Source: CAZWLY01 sp964634465
Lineage (GTDB): Bacteria; Desulfobacterota; Desulfarculia; G963662305
NCBI GenBank assembly: GCA_964634465.1
Contig: CAZWLY010000020.1
Span: 1-63,364 of the forward strand
Direction: 5' to 3'
Length of the DNA stretch: 63,364 nt
Part shown: piece after piece, positions 1 to 8,143 of the stretch
How positions within the stretch are numbered: the stretch's first letter is position 1
Layout of the letters: each line of letters begins with the position of its first letter
The notes under the pieces: generated by a model
The model's input: only the letters and a program-made list of their open reading frames with translations
Database searches by the model: none
What the model was told of the DNA's origin: nothing
Translations under genes and position numbers: made by a program

Positions 1-57
1 GGAACCGACCAGGGCTCCTTCCTCCTCGCCGGACTCTCCCTGCACCTGGCCTTCTGA
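1..57 (+). CDS. C-terminal tail of an outer-membrane beta-barrel protein (partial)
   Basis: The frame is open from base 1 to a TGA at 55-57 and encodes the last 18 residues of a protein cut by the window edge. The tail ends LAGLSLHLAF: alternating hydrophobic residues with a C-terminal Phe, the usual last strand of outer-membrane barrels such as porins and TonB-dependent receptors (family knowledge). Its place just before a corrinoid-type ABC importer and cobalamin genes makes a BtuB-like receptor plausible, but that is inference from context and 18 residues cannot settle it. Confidence 0.45.
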   Translation, partial: GTDQGSFLLAGLSLHLAF

Positions 58-64
58 CGATAAC

Positions 65-101
65 GGGGCGACCCGCCGGCCCAGCCCGGGCGGGTCGCCC
101 C
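65..101 (+). terminator. Strong hairpin after the barrel gene
   Basis: The 13-bp arms GGGGCGACCCGCC and GGCGGGTCGCCCC are perfectly complementary around an 11-nt loop, 8 bases after the upstream stop codon. No T-run follows, so it may act as a Rho-independent terminator of low efficiency, or as an mRNA-stabilising hairpin between the barrel gene and btuC. Confidence 0.6.
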
Positions 102-147
102 CTGGATCGAGGCCGGAAACCCGAGGTCTTGGAGGAGACGAGGCGGC

Positions 148-1191
148 ATGATCGAGTCGGTCGATAGATCCGGCAACTGGGCGTCGATCCCGATCCTGGG
201 CCTCGCCCTGGCGCTGTTGATCGTCCTCGTCTCCTCCCTGGGATACATCGAGATACCCTTACCCGACGTCTTCAAGATCATCCTGGCCGGGCTCGGCGGC
301 GGCAATCCGCCGGCCGGGCTGGACGACGTCTTTACCCGGATCGTGCTCGAGGTTCGATTGCCCAGAATCGTCACCTCGGCGGCGGTTGGGGCCGGACTGG
401 CCGTCTCCGGAGTGATCTTCCAGAGCATATTGTTGAACCCCCTGGCCGACCCGTACACCCTGGGCATTTCGGCCGGAGCGGCCTTTGGCGCCTCGGTGGC
501 CCTGGTTTTCGGACTGACCGCCTGGTGGAGTCCCCACTCGGTGCCGCTTCTGGCCTTCATCGGGGCCATGGCCACCCTGGCGGCGGTGATCTGGCTGGCC
601 TCGTCGGGCGACGAGCGCTTCTCCCCGACCAACCTGATCCTCTCCGGGGTGATCGTGGCCGCCATCCTCTCGGCCGGCATCGGATTTTTGAAGTATGTCG
701 CCGACGAGCAGGTGGCGGTGATCATCTTCTGGCTGATGGGCAGCTTCGTCTCCAAGACCTGGCTGGACGCCGGCCTGAGCGTCTCGGCCCTCGCGTTGGG
801 CCTGGCCGCGGCCGTATTCTACGCCCGTGACCTCAACCTCCTCTCCCTGGGCGAGCGGACGGCCGAGTCCCTGGGCGTGGAAACCGGCCGGGTCCGACTG
901 GTTCTGTTGACCGCCGCTTCGCTGATGACTGCCGTTTGCGTGTCGGTTTCGGGAATCATCGGTTTCGTCGGGCTGATAATCCCCCACCTGATGCGCTACC
1001 TCATCGGCCCGGACAACCGCCGTCTCGTTCCGGCGGCCGCGGCGGCCGGGGCGATTCTCCTGGTCGGGGCCGACACCGTCACCAGGGTCTTCTTACCCCA
1101 CGAGGTGCCCATCGGCGTTTTGACGGCGCTCATCGGCGGCCCCTACTTCTGCTATATCTTCCGGCGGCGACTGGGGAGGGTCGATGGCTGA
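148..1191 (+). CDS. btuC: FecCD-family ABC permease, corrinoid/siderophore type (BtuC-like)
   Basis: A 347-residue polytopic inner-membrane permease of the FecCD/BtuC family. It forms the channel through which an ABC ATPase drives cobalamin or iron-chelate import. Family features visible are RLPRIVTSAAVGAGLAVSGVIFQ near the N-terminus, PLADPYTLGISAGAAFGA after it, and GIIGFVGLIIPHLMRYLIGPDNR near the C-terminus, with hydrophobic segments throughout. The ATG has GGAGGA at 131-136. The gene overlaps the ATPase by 8 bp. Adjacent cobalamin biosynthesis genes favour corrinoid as substrate, but the family alone cannot separate B12 from heme or siderophores. Confidence 0.85.
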   Translation: MIESVDRSGNWASIPILGLALALLIVLVSSLGYIEIPLPDVFKIILAGLGGGNPPAGLDDVFTRIVLEVRLPRIVTSAAVGAGLAVSGVIFQSILLNPLADPYTLGISAGAAFGASVALVFGLTAWWSPHSVPLLAFIGAMATLAAVIWLASSGDERFSPTNLILSGVIVAAILSAGIGFLKYVADEQVAVIIFWLMGSFVSKTWLDAGLSVSALALGLAAAVFYARDLNLLSLGERTAESLGVETGRVRLVLLTAASLMTAVCVSVSGIIGFVGLIIPHLMRYLIGPDNRRLVPAAAAAGAILLVGADTVTRVFLPHEVPIGVLTALIGGPYFCYIFRRRLGRVDG

Positions 1192-1987
1192 GCCGGCCGT
1201 GTTCAAGACGGAGAACCTCTGGTTCGGTTACGGCCGGAGTCCGGTCCTGGCCGGATTCGACCTCGAACTGGCCGCCGGTCGGTTCCACGGTCTCATCGGT
1301 CCCAACGGCTGCGGCAAGACGACCCTGATCGACCTTTTGACCGGACGCCGCCGGCCTGATTCCGGGCGGGCCCTGTTCATGGGGGAGCCCTCGGCCGAGT
1401 TGCCCCGGCGGCGGATGGCCCGGCAGGTGGCGCTGGTGCCCCAGGAGCAGGCCATGTCCTTCGCCTTTTCGGTGGCCGAGGTGGTGATGATGGGCCGCCA
1501 TCCCCATCTCTCCCGGTTCGGGGCGCCGTCTGAGGAGGATCGGCGGCTGGTGGATTCGGTCTTGGCCGAACTCGGCCTGGCCGAGCTGGCCCGGCGGCCG
1601 GTGACGGCTCTTTCCGGCGGAGAAAAACGACGGACGGTCCTGGCCCGGGCCTTGGCCCAGGACGCTCCGGTCCTGGTGTTGGATGAACCGACGGCCAACC
1701 TGGATATCGGTCACGCCCTGGACGCCTTGGCGGCCGTGGCCGAGCGGGTGCGCCGGCAGGGGCGGACGGCGGTGGCGGTGATGCACGATTTGAACCTGGC
1801 GGCCGCCTTCTGCGACGAGCTGGTCTTCATCCACCGCGGCCGGGTTCACGCCGCCGGCCCGACGACAAAGGTCTTGACCCCCGAAAACATCGAGACCGTT
1901 TTCGGGGTCGAAGCCCGGATCGATTGGCAGGATTACCTGAACGCGCCAGCCGTATTCTACCGGCGAATGGGAGTGGAAGATGCCTAG
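1184..1987 (+). CDS. btuD: ABC transporter ATPase, FecE/BtuD type
   Basis: A 267-residue cytoplasmic ATPase energising the permease encoded immediately upstream. Walker A GPNGCGKT is at residues 39-46, the signature LSGGEKRR at 143-150 and Walker B VLVLDEPT at 163-170, followed by the H-loop region VAVMHDLN. Length and motif spacing are normal for FecE/BtuD proteins. The start overlaps the permease and the end overlaps the binding protein by 8 bp, so the three genes form one tightly coupled import operon. Substrate is inferred to be corrinoid from the cobalamin genes downstream. Confidence 0.87.
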   Translation: MAEPAVFKTENLWFGYGRSPVLAGFDLELAAGRFHGLIGPNGCGKTTLIDLLTGRRRPDSGRALFMGEPSAELPRRRMARQVALVPQEQAMSFAFSVAEVVMMGRHPHLSRFGAPSEEDRRLVDSVLAELGLAELARRPVTALSGGEKRRTVLARALAQDAPVLVLDEPTANLDIGHALDALAAVAERVRRQGRTAVAVMHDLNLAAAFCDELVFIHRGRVHAAGPTTKVLTPENIETVFGVEARIDWQDYLNAPAVFYRRMGVEDA

Positions 1988-3038
1988 ACCGGAGTGTGAC
2001 GCGATCGATCCCCGGCTCAGGGCCGCCTCCCGCCGGCGGATTCGACCCTCTCGCCGCAACCGCTTGGGCCATATTCGGGCCGGGCTGGCCGGGGCGTGCC
2101 TGGCCCTGGCGGTCGTTCTCGCTGCCCTGACTCCGGCTTGGGCCGGGGGCTTCATCGACGATTCCGGCCGCCTAATCGAGTTCGGGCGGCCGTTTACCCG
2201 GATCATCTCCCTTTACGGCGCCCACACCGAAAACCTCTTCGCTCTGGGCCTGGACCGCCAGATCATCGGCGTCTCCCGAAACGAGAGCTACCCTCCCCAG
2301 GCCCTTTCCAAGCCGCGGTTTCACTACCACGACGATCCGGAACGCTTCTTGGCGGCCCGGCCCGACCTGGTCCTCATCCGGCCGATGATCTTCAACGGCT
2401 ACCGCAACCTGGTGGCGAACCTGGAGCGGGCCGGGGTGACGGTCGTTTCGCTTCAGCCGAGGACGGTCGGGGAGATGCTGGCCTACTGGCGAAAATTGGG
2501 GGCCTTGACCGGGCGCGCGGCCCAGGCCGAAGCGCTCGTCGCCCGGTTCGGCCGCCGCCTGGCCGCGGTGAGGGCGAAGACGGCCGACCTGGCTCCCTCG
2601 GCCAGACAACGGGTCTACTTCGAGTCGATCCACTCCAAGATGAAAACCTTCGCCCCCGGCGCCATGGCCGTCTTCGTCTTGGAGGCGGCCGGGGGGATCA
2701 ACGTCGCCGCCGACGCCAGATCGGTTCGGGGCACCAACATCGCCGCCTACGGCAAGGAGCGAATTCTGGCCAAGGCCCGGACCATCGACGTCTACCTGGC
2801 CCAACGGGGGCCGATGAACCCGGTCACCCGCCGGACGATCTTCGACGAGGCCGGTTTCCAGGCGATCAAGGCGGTCAAGGAGGGCCGGGTCTACATCATC
2901 GACGAGCATCTCGTCTCCAGACCGACCCTGCGGTTGATCCAGGGAGCACAACGGATCGGCCGGTGGCTCTATCCCGATCGGTTCGGATCGGGCGGGGAGT
3001 CCGGCCGGCCAACAGCGAGGAACGATCATGCCCAATAA
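1980..3038 (+). CDS. btuF: Periplasmic substrate-binding protein of the corrinoid-type ABC importer
   Basis: A 352-residue class III periplasmic binding protein. The mature part begins near GGFIDDSGRLIEFGRPFTRIISL and continues with NLFALGLDRQIIGVSR, the usual BtuF/FecB fold opening. A hydrophobic stretch at about residues 45-60 ending in AWA is a signal peptide, but it is preceded by an unusually long Arg-rich n-region, so an internal start may be used. No twin-Arg motif of standard form is clear. It overlaps the ATPase gene by 8 bp and cbiL by 11 bp. It should capture the ligand delivered through the outer membrane; corrinoid is inferred from context. Confidence 0.8.
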   Translation: MPRPECDAIDPRLRAASRRRIRPSRRNRLGHIRAGLAGACLALAVVLAALTPAWAGGFIDDSGRLIEFGRPFTRIISLYGAHTENLFALGLDRQIIGVSRNESYPPQALSKPRFHYHDDPERFLAARPDLVLIRPMIFNGYRNLVANLERAGVTVVSLQPRTVGEMLAYWRKLGALTGRAAQAEALVARFGRRLAAVRAKTADLAPSARQRVYFESIHSKMKTFAPGAMAVFVLEAAGGINVAADARSVRGTNIAAYGKERILAKARTIDVYLAQRGPMNPVTRRTIFDEAGFQAIKAVKEGRVYIIDEHLVSRPTLRLIQGAQRIGRWLYPDRFGSGGESGRPTARNDHAQ

Positions 3039-3759
3039 GAGAGGCGTTCTCTACGGCGTCGGCGTCGGACCGGGCGACCCCCGGCTCATCACCCTCAAGG
3101 CCCTGGAGGTCTTGCGCTCGGTCTCGGTCATCTTTGCCGCCTCCTCCAGCAAGAACGACCACAGTATCGCCCAAGAGGTGGTCAAGGCTCTCCTCCTGCC
3201 CGGCCGGCCCAGCTTCACCCGGCTGGCCTTCCCCATGACCCGGGAAGAGGGGGCCCGGCGGGCCGCCTGGGAGGAGAACGCCCGGCGGGTGCTGGCGGTG
3301 CTCGAATCGGGCCGGGACGCCGCCTTCATCACCCTCGGCGATCCGATGACCTACTCCACCTTCGGCTACCTGATGCGGACCATCCGGCGGCTGGACGAGT
3401 CGGTCAGGATATCCATCGTCCCCGGCGTCACCTCCTACCACGCGGCGGCGGCCTCGCTGAACCAGGTCTTGGCCGAGGACGATGAAAACCTGGTCATCCT
3501 CTCCGGGGTGGCCGATCCCGGCCGGATTCGGGCGCTGAGCCGGGAGGCGGACAACGTCGTCATCCTCAAACCCTACAAGAACCTGGAACGCATTCTGGAC
3601 GAGCTGGAGGAGGTCAAACCGGAGCGGCGCATCGCCCTGGTCTGCCGCACCGGCCTGGCCGACGAGCGGCTGGAGCGCGACGCCTCCAAGCTGCGCCGCG
3701 AGCCGATTCCCTACCTCTCTTTGCTCATCCTGAAAGGCGGCCCGGCCGCCGGGAAGTAG
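3028..3759 (+). CDS. cbiL: Cobalt-factor II/precorrin-2 C20-methyltransferase
   Basis: A 243-residue SAM-dependent tetrapyrrole methylase that methylates C20 of (cobalt-)precorrin-2. The N-terminal GVLYGVGVGPGDPRLITLKA is the family glycine-rich signature, and GDPMTYSTFGYL plus SIVPGVTSYHAAAASL are the conserved SAM/substrate loop and PGV(S/T)S motif specific to the CobI/CbiL group. Length is typical. It starts inside the end of the binding-protein gene, which couples uptake and synthesis in one transcript. With CbiD, CbiG and CbiA present, the anaerobic cobalt-early pathway is implied. Confidence 0.9.
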   Translation: MPNKRGVLYGVGVGPGDPRLITLKALEVLRSVSVIFAASSSKNDHSIAQEVVKALLLPGRPSFTRLAFPMTREEGARRAAWEENARRVLAVLESGRDAAFITLGDPMTYSTFGYLMRTIRRLDESVRISIVPGVTSYHAAAASLNQVLAEDDENLVILSGVADPGRIRALSREADNVVILKPYKNLERILDELEEVKPERRIALVCRTGLADERLERDASKLRREPIPYLSLLILKGGPAAGK

Positions 3760-3762
3760 CCG

Positions 3763-4854
3763 ATGACTCCCCGACCCCAAACGGCTTCGGACAACCGGCC
3801 CGGCGGACGCCGACGCCGAGGTTTGGGCAAGGGCTTCGCGGTATTGGTCATCACCCTCGGCCTGGCCGTCGCAGCGGCGCCGATGCTGGGTCTCGTCGAG
3901 CCGGAGCGGATCTTCGACGCCCAGGAACTCTGGCGCCGGCTGGTCGTCCCTCTGTTCAGAGCCCTGGCCTTCATCGCCTTCGGCCTGTTCGTCGGTCAAA
4001 TGATAGAAACTCTGGGCTGGCACGCCAAGTTGGGCCTCCTGGCCAGGCCGCTGATGAGGATGAGTCATCTGCCCCCCCAGGCCGGAACCGCCTTCACCGC
4101 CGCCTTCGCCTCGGGGGTGGCGGCCAACACGCTGCTCTATACCTCCTGGCGGGAGGGCGGGCTCGATGACCGGCAGCTCATCCTGGCCAACCTGATGAAC
4201 GCCAGCTTGCCGGCCTTCCTGCTCCACCTGCCGAGCACGTTTTTCGTCGTCTACGCCCTGTTGGGGCAAACGGCCCTCGTCTACTTCGGCCTCACCCTGG
4301 CCGCGGCCGCGGCCCGTTTCGTCGTCCTGGTCGTGGTCAGCCGTCTCATTTTGCCCGACAAGTCCGGCGGCCCGATTGCGGCCGGCGGCGGCGAGGGGAC
4401 GGGCAAAACCATGACCGCCGTTTGGGCCAGATTTTTGAGCCGACTCAAGACATTGATATTGATTATATTTCCGGTCTATGTGGGCGTCTTTCTGCTGGTC
4501 GAGGGAGGCTTTTTCAAATGGCTGACCGGCCGCCTGGCCGATTTCGTCGGCGGCAGCCTGGTCTCCCTGGAGGCGATGGGCGTCGTCGTCTTTTCGGTCA
4601 TGGCCGAGTTCACCGCCGGCTTCTCGGCGGCCGCGGCCTTTTTGGACGCCGGTGGGCTGACGGCCAAGCAGGTCGTCCTCGCCTTGATCATCGGTAACCT
4701 GGCGGCGACGCCGGTGCGGGTGCTGCGCCATCAACTGCCCCACTACATGGCCATCTACACCCCCGGTCTGGGGATCAAGCTGTTGACCATCGGTCAGGCG
4801 GTGAGAATCGCCAGCGTGGCCGCGGCGGCCGGGGTCTATTACTGGCTGGGCTGA
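3763..4854 (+). CDS. Nucleoside-recognition (Gate) domain membrane protein
   Basis: A 363-residue polytopic membrane protein with an Arg-rich N-terminus and about eight hydrophobic segments. It has two similar halves: one around NLMNASLPAFLLHLPSTFF and one around IIGNLAATPVRVLRHQLPHYMAIY. This pattern is that of the Gate/nucleoside-recognition family (relatives include SpmA/SpmB and FeoB gate regions). The transported ligand is unknown. It lies 3 bp after cbiL and ahead of cbiA inside the cobalamin operon, so cobalt, corrinoid or intermediate handling is a reasonable guess but only a guess. Confidence 0.7.
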   Translation: MTPRPQTASDNRPGGRRRRGLGKGFAVLVITLGLAVAAAPMLGLVEPERIFDAQELWRRLVVPLFRALAFIAFGLFVGQMIETLGWHAKLGLLARPLMRMSHLPPQAGTAFTAAFASGVAANTLLYTSWREGGLDDRQLILANLMNASLPAFLLHLPSTFFVVYALLGQTALVYFGLTLAAAAARFVVLVVVSRLILPDKSGGPIAAGGGEGTGKTMTAVWARFLSRLKTLILIIFPVYVGVFLLVEGGFFKWLTGRLADFVGGSLVSLEAMGVVVFSVMAEFTAGFSAAAAFLDAGGLTAKQVVLALIIGNLAATPVRVLRHQLPHYMAIYTPGLGIKLLTIGQAVRIASVAAAAGVYYWLG

Positions 4855-5014
4855 CGGCCCGGCGGCCGCAGGAGGATTGGACAGGGCGAATGGAAATCGG
4901 AAGCAAAGCGCGAGCCGGATTGAGCCAGGCCACGACCGCCGGCGGCCGGGGCGAAACCGACGCCGCGGCGGATTCGGGCTGGAGGGCGGCCGGCCGGAGA
5001 AAGGGGATGAGACG

Positions 5015-6394
5015 ATGAGGGCGGTGGTCGTGGCGGCCGACCGGAGCGGTTCGGGCAAGACCACGGTCAGCCTGGCCCTGATGGCCGCCCTGACCAGGCG
5101 GGGGCTGACGGTTCAGCCGTTCAAGGTCGGCCCGGATTTCATCGACCCCGGCCACCACGCCCTGGCCTGCGGCCGGGAATCCCACAATCTCGACGGCTGG
5201 ATGCTCAGTCGAGAGGAGAACGCGGCCATTTTCAACCGCTACGCCGCCGGGGCCGACCTGGCCGTCATTGAGGGAGTGATGGGCCTCTACGACGGCTTCG
5301 ACCCGGCGGCCGAGGACGGCTCCACCGCCCAGATGGCCAAACACCTGGGCGCGCCGGTCGTGCTCGTCGTCGGGGCCGAGGCCATGGCCCGTTCGGTGGC
5401 CGCCCTGGCCCGGGGGTTCGTCGGGTTCGACGACGCCCTCCAGTGGGTCGGCCTGGCGGCCAACCGAGTCGGCGGCCCCGGCCACGCCCGAATTCTGGCC
5501 GAGGCCATGGCCGCCGTCCCGGAGTTGCCGTTCTTGGGCGGCCTTGTCCGGGACGAGGCCTTGGCCATGCCCGAACGCCACCTCGGCCTCGTCACCGCTG
5601 TCGAGGGCGGTCTGGCTGGGGAGGATCTGGCCCGCCTGGCCGATTGGTTGGAGGCCGGTTTGGACCTGGATCGCCTCCTGACCGCCCTGCCCGAAGTCGA
5701 GCCGGCCGGCGGTGAAGCCGACCCGGCCTCCCGCGACGGGCGGCCGCCGGTTCGTCTCGGGGTGGCCAGGGACGAGGCCTTCTGCTTCTACTACCCGGAG
5801 AACCTCCGCCGGCTGGAGGCGGCCGGGGCCGAGTTGGTTTTCTTTTCCCCGCTGGCCGACCAGACCCTCCCGGCCGGGCTGGACGGTCTCTATCTGGGCG
5901 GGGGCTACCCGGAGTTGTTTGCCAAAAAATTGAGTAATAACAGCCAGTTACGCCGGCAAATCTACGAGTTCGGCCGATCGGGGCGGCCGATCTACGCCGA
6001 GTGCGGCGGGATGATGTTTCTGGGCCGGGAACTGGTCGATCTCACCGGCCGGTCCTGGCCCATGGCCGGGCTTCTACCCTTGAGCGCCCGGATGTCGGGC
6101 CGTCTCAAGTCGCTGGGCTATCGAGAGGTGACCCTGGCCGAAGACTCCATCCTGGGCCCGGCCGGAACCGTCGCCCGCGGTCACGAGTTCCACTACTCCG
6201 AGCCGACCGCCTTCGACGGCGACGGTGAAGCCGGCGACGGGGCCTACCGGGTCGTCGGCCGGAAGGGTCCCAGCCCGGAGACCAAGGGCTACCGCCGGTG
6301 GAACGTCCTGGCCAGTTACGTCCATCTCCACTTCGGGTCGAACCCGGGCCTGGCCGAAAACTTCATCGCCGCCTGCTGGCGGGCCAAGGGATAG
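5015..6394 (+). CDS. cbiA: Cobyrinate a,c-diamide synthase
   Basis: A 459-residue glutamine-dependent amidotransferase that converts cobyrinate to the a,c-diamide using ATP and glutamine. The ATP-binding half starts MRAVVVAADRSGSGKTT (P-loop at residues 11-17). The C-terminal class I-like glutaminase half carries the nucleophile Cys330 in YAECGGMMFLG and ends with the region around HEFHYSE and the VHLHFGSNP motif. I chose the ATG at 5015 with AGGGG upstream because it starts exactly at the family N-terminus; the frame is open further upstream but that stretch is not family-like. The 160 bp before it hold no other gene that I can support. Confidence 0.93.
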   Translation: MRAVVVAADRSGSGKTTVSLALMAALTRRGLTVQPFKVGPDFIDPGHHALACGRESHNLDGWMLSREENAAIFNRYAAGADLAVIEGVMGLYDGFDPAAEDGSTAQMAKHLGAPVVLVVGAEAMARSVAALARGFVGFDDALQWVGLAANRVGGPGHARILAEAMAAVPELPFLGGLVRDEALAMPERHLGLVTAVEGGLAGEDLARLADWLEAGLDLDRLLTALPEVEPAGGEADPASRDGRPPVRLGVARDEAFCFYYPENLRRLEAAGAELVFFSPLADQTLPAGLDGLYLGGGYPELFAKKLSNNSQLRRQIYEFGRSGRPIYAECGGMMFLGRELVDLTGRSWPMAGLLPLSARMSGRLKSLGYREVTLAEDSILGPAGTVARGHEFHYSEPTAFDGDGEAGDGAYRVVGRKGPSPETKGYRRWNVLASYVHLHFGSNPGLAENFIAACWRAKG

Positions 6395-6397
6395 CAG

Positions 6398-7030
6398 ATG
6401 ACGGTCTGGAAGCTTGAACCCGATGAGATCGAGCGGCGGAGCTTCGAGATAATCGACGCCGAGGCCGGCCAACACGGCTGGCCCGAGGCGGAGTGGACCG
6501 TCGTTCGCCGGATGGTGCACACCTCGGCCGACTTCGACTACGTTCGGACCGCCCGCTTCCACCCCCGGGCCGTCGAGAGCGGCCTGGCCGCCATTCGAGC
6601 CGGGAGGCCGATCGTGACCGACACGCGGATGGCCCGAGCCGGAATCTCCACCGCCCGACTGGCTCCCTTCGGGGTGAGGGTCGATTGCTTCATCGCCTCG
6701 CCGGAGGCGGCCGAGGCGGCCGGAAAGGCGGGCGCGACCAGGGCGGCGGCGGCGGTGGATCTGTGGCTCGAGCGGGTCGGCGGCGGCATCTACGTCATCG
6801 GCAACGCCCCGACAGCCCTTTTCCGCCTCATCGAACACATCGACGCCGGCCGGGTCGCGCCGGATCTGGTCGTCGGGCTGCCGGTCGGCTTTGTCAACGC
6901 CGCCGAATCCAAGGCCGCCCTGGTCGAAACCGACGTTCCCTACGTCACCGCCCTGGGTCGCAAGGGCGGCTCCAACGTGGCCGCCAGCGTGATCAACGCC
7001 CTGACCGCATTGGCCGCCGAGGAGGTTTGA
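6398..7030 (+). CDS. cbiC: Precorrin-8X/cobalt-precorrin-8 methylmutase
   Basis: A 210-residue methylmutase moving the C11 methyl to C12 to give hydrogenobyrinate or cobyrinate. Family stretches seen are RRMVHTSADFDYV near residue 40, GRPIVTDTRMARAGI, the VIGNAPTALFRL loop and PVGFVNAAESKAAL near residue 165. The His in VHTSAD corresponds to the catalytic His of CobH/CbiC. Length is normal. It sits 3 bp after cbiA and abuts cbiD with no gap, indicating one operon. Confidence 0.93.
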   Translation: MTVWKLEPDEIERRSFEIIDAEAGQHGWPEAEWTVVRRMVHTSADFDYVRTARFHPRAVESGLAAIRAGRPIVTDTRMARAGISTARLAPFGVRVDCFIASPEAAEAAGKAGATRAAAAVDLWLERVGGGIYVIGNAPTALFRLIEHIDAGRVAPDLVVGLPVGFVNAAESKAALVETDVPYVTALGRKGGSNVAASVINALTALAAEEV

Positions 7031-8143
7031 TTGACCAGGCGGCGCTTGAGAGTCGGTTTTTCCACGGGAACGACCGCCGCCGCCGCGGCCAAGGCGGCGA
7101 TGACCACCCTCCTGGGGGGCGTTCCGCCCGACCGGGTCGAGGTCAGCCTGCCCCAGGGCGGCGTGCTGACTATCGCTGTCGAGGCCGCTGGCAGACTGAC
7201 CGACTCGGCGGCGACGGCGACGGTGATAAAAGACGCCGGCGACGATCCCGACGTGACCGACAAGGCGGCCATAACCGCCCGGGTGGAACTCCTCGGCGAA
7301 GCCGGGGAGGAGTCGGTGGAGTTCATCGGCGGCGAAGGCGTCGGCCGGGTGACCAGACCCGGCTTGCCGGTGGAGGTCGGCCAGCCGGCCATCAACCCGG
7401 TGCCCCGGGAGATGATCTGCCGGTCGCTTCGCCAGGCCTGGCGGTGGGGACGGCCGGAGGCCGGCCCCTTTCAGGTCCGGGTGGAGGTCTCGGTGACCGA
7501 CGGCGAGAAGCTGGCCAGGCGGACCCTCAACCCCCGGTTGGGCATCCTGGGCGGCATCTCCATCCTGGGCACCACCGGTCTGGTCAAGCCCTTCAGCCAC
7601 CAGGCCTACATCGCCACCATCGACAGCGGTCTCGACGTGGCCAAGGCGTCCGGACAGGGCGAGGTGGTCTTGACCACCGGTGGAAAGAGCGAAAAGATGG
7701 CCATGGCCCTCAAACCCGACCTGCCCGAGCTGGCCTTCATTCAGATCGCCGATTTCTTCGGCCACGCCGTCAAGGCCGCGGCTCGGCGGGGGATTGAGCG
7801 CATCGGCGTCGTCTCTTTTTTCGGCAAAGCCATCAAGCAGGCCCAGGGTCTTGCCTACACTCACGCCCACCAGGCCCGCCTCGATCTTGGCCGCCTGGCC
7901 GGTTGGTTCGAGTCGGCCGGGGCCGACGATAGGCTTTGCCGGGCCGTGGCCGGGGCCAACACCGCCCGCCACGCCCTTACGATTCTCCGCCGGGCCGGCC
8001 GGCTCGAGTTGGTGGACGAGGTGGGTTCGAGAATGTTAAGTTCCGTCCGCGGCCTGGCCGGACCAGAACCGGACGTCTGGGCCGTCATCCTGGATTTTGA
8101 CGGCCGACCGCTTTATCACGGCCGGCGGGAAGGGGAGCGGTGA
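7031..8143 (+). CDS. cbiD: Cobalt-precorrin-5B C1-methyltransferase
   Basis: A 370-residue CbiD, the C1-methylating enzyme specific to the anaerobic cobalamin route. The N-terminal RVGFSTGTTAAAAAKAA and the later NPRLGILGGISILGTTG are diagnostic, with the SAM-binding region around LTTGGKSEKM. The start is TTG at 7031 immediately after the cbiC stop, served by GGAGG at 7021-7025. Presence of CbiD together with CbiG separates this set from the oxygen-dependent cob pathway. Confidence 0.92.
   Translation: MTRRRLRVGFSTGTTAAAAAKAAMTTLLGGVPPDRVEVSLPQGGVLTIAVEAAGRLTDSAATATVIKDAGDDPDVTDKAAITARVELLGEAGEESVEFIGGEGVGRVTRPGLPVEVGQPAINPVPREMICRSLRQAWRWGRPEAGPFQVRVEVSVTDGEKLARRTLNPRLGILGGISILGTTGLVKPFSHQAYIATIDSGLDVAKASGQGEVVLTTGGKSEKMAMALKPDLPELAFIQIADFFGHAVKAAARRGIERIGVVSFFGKAIKQAQGLAYTHAHQARLDLGRLAGWFESAGADDRLCRAVAGANTARHALTILRRAGRLELVDEVGSRMLSSVRGLAGPEPDVWAVILDFDGRPLYHGRREGER

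Noticed and set aside
4877..5014. N-terminal extension of cbiA
   Set aside because: The family N-terminus with the P-loop begins at ATG 5015, which has its own ribosome site; the extension is Arg/Gly-rich noise.
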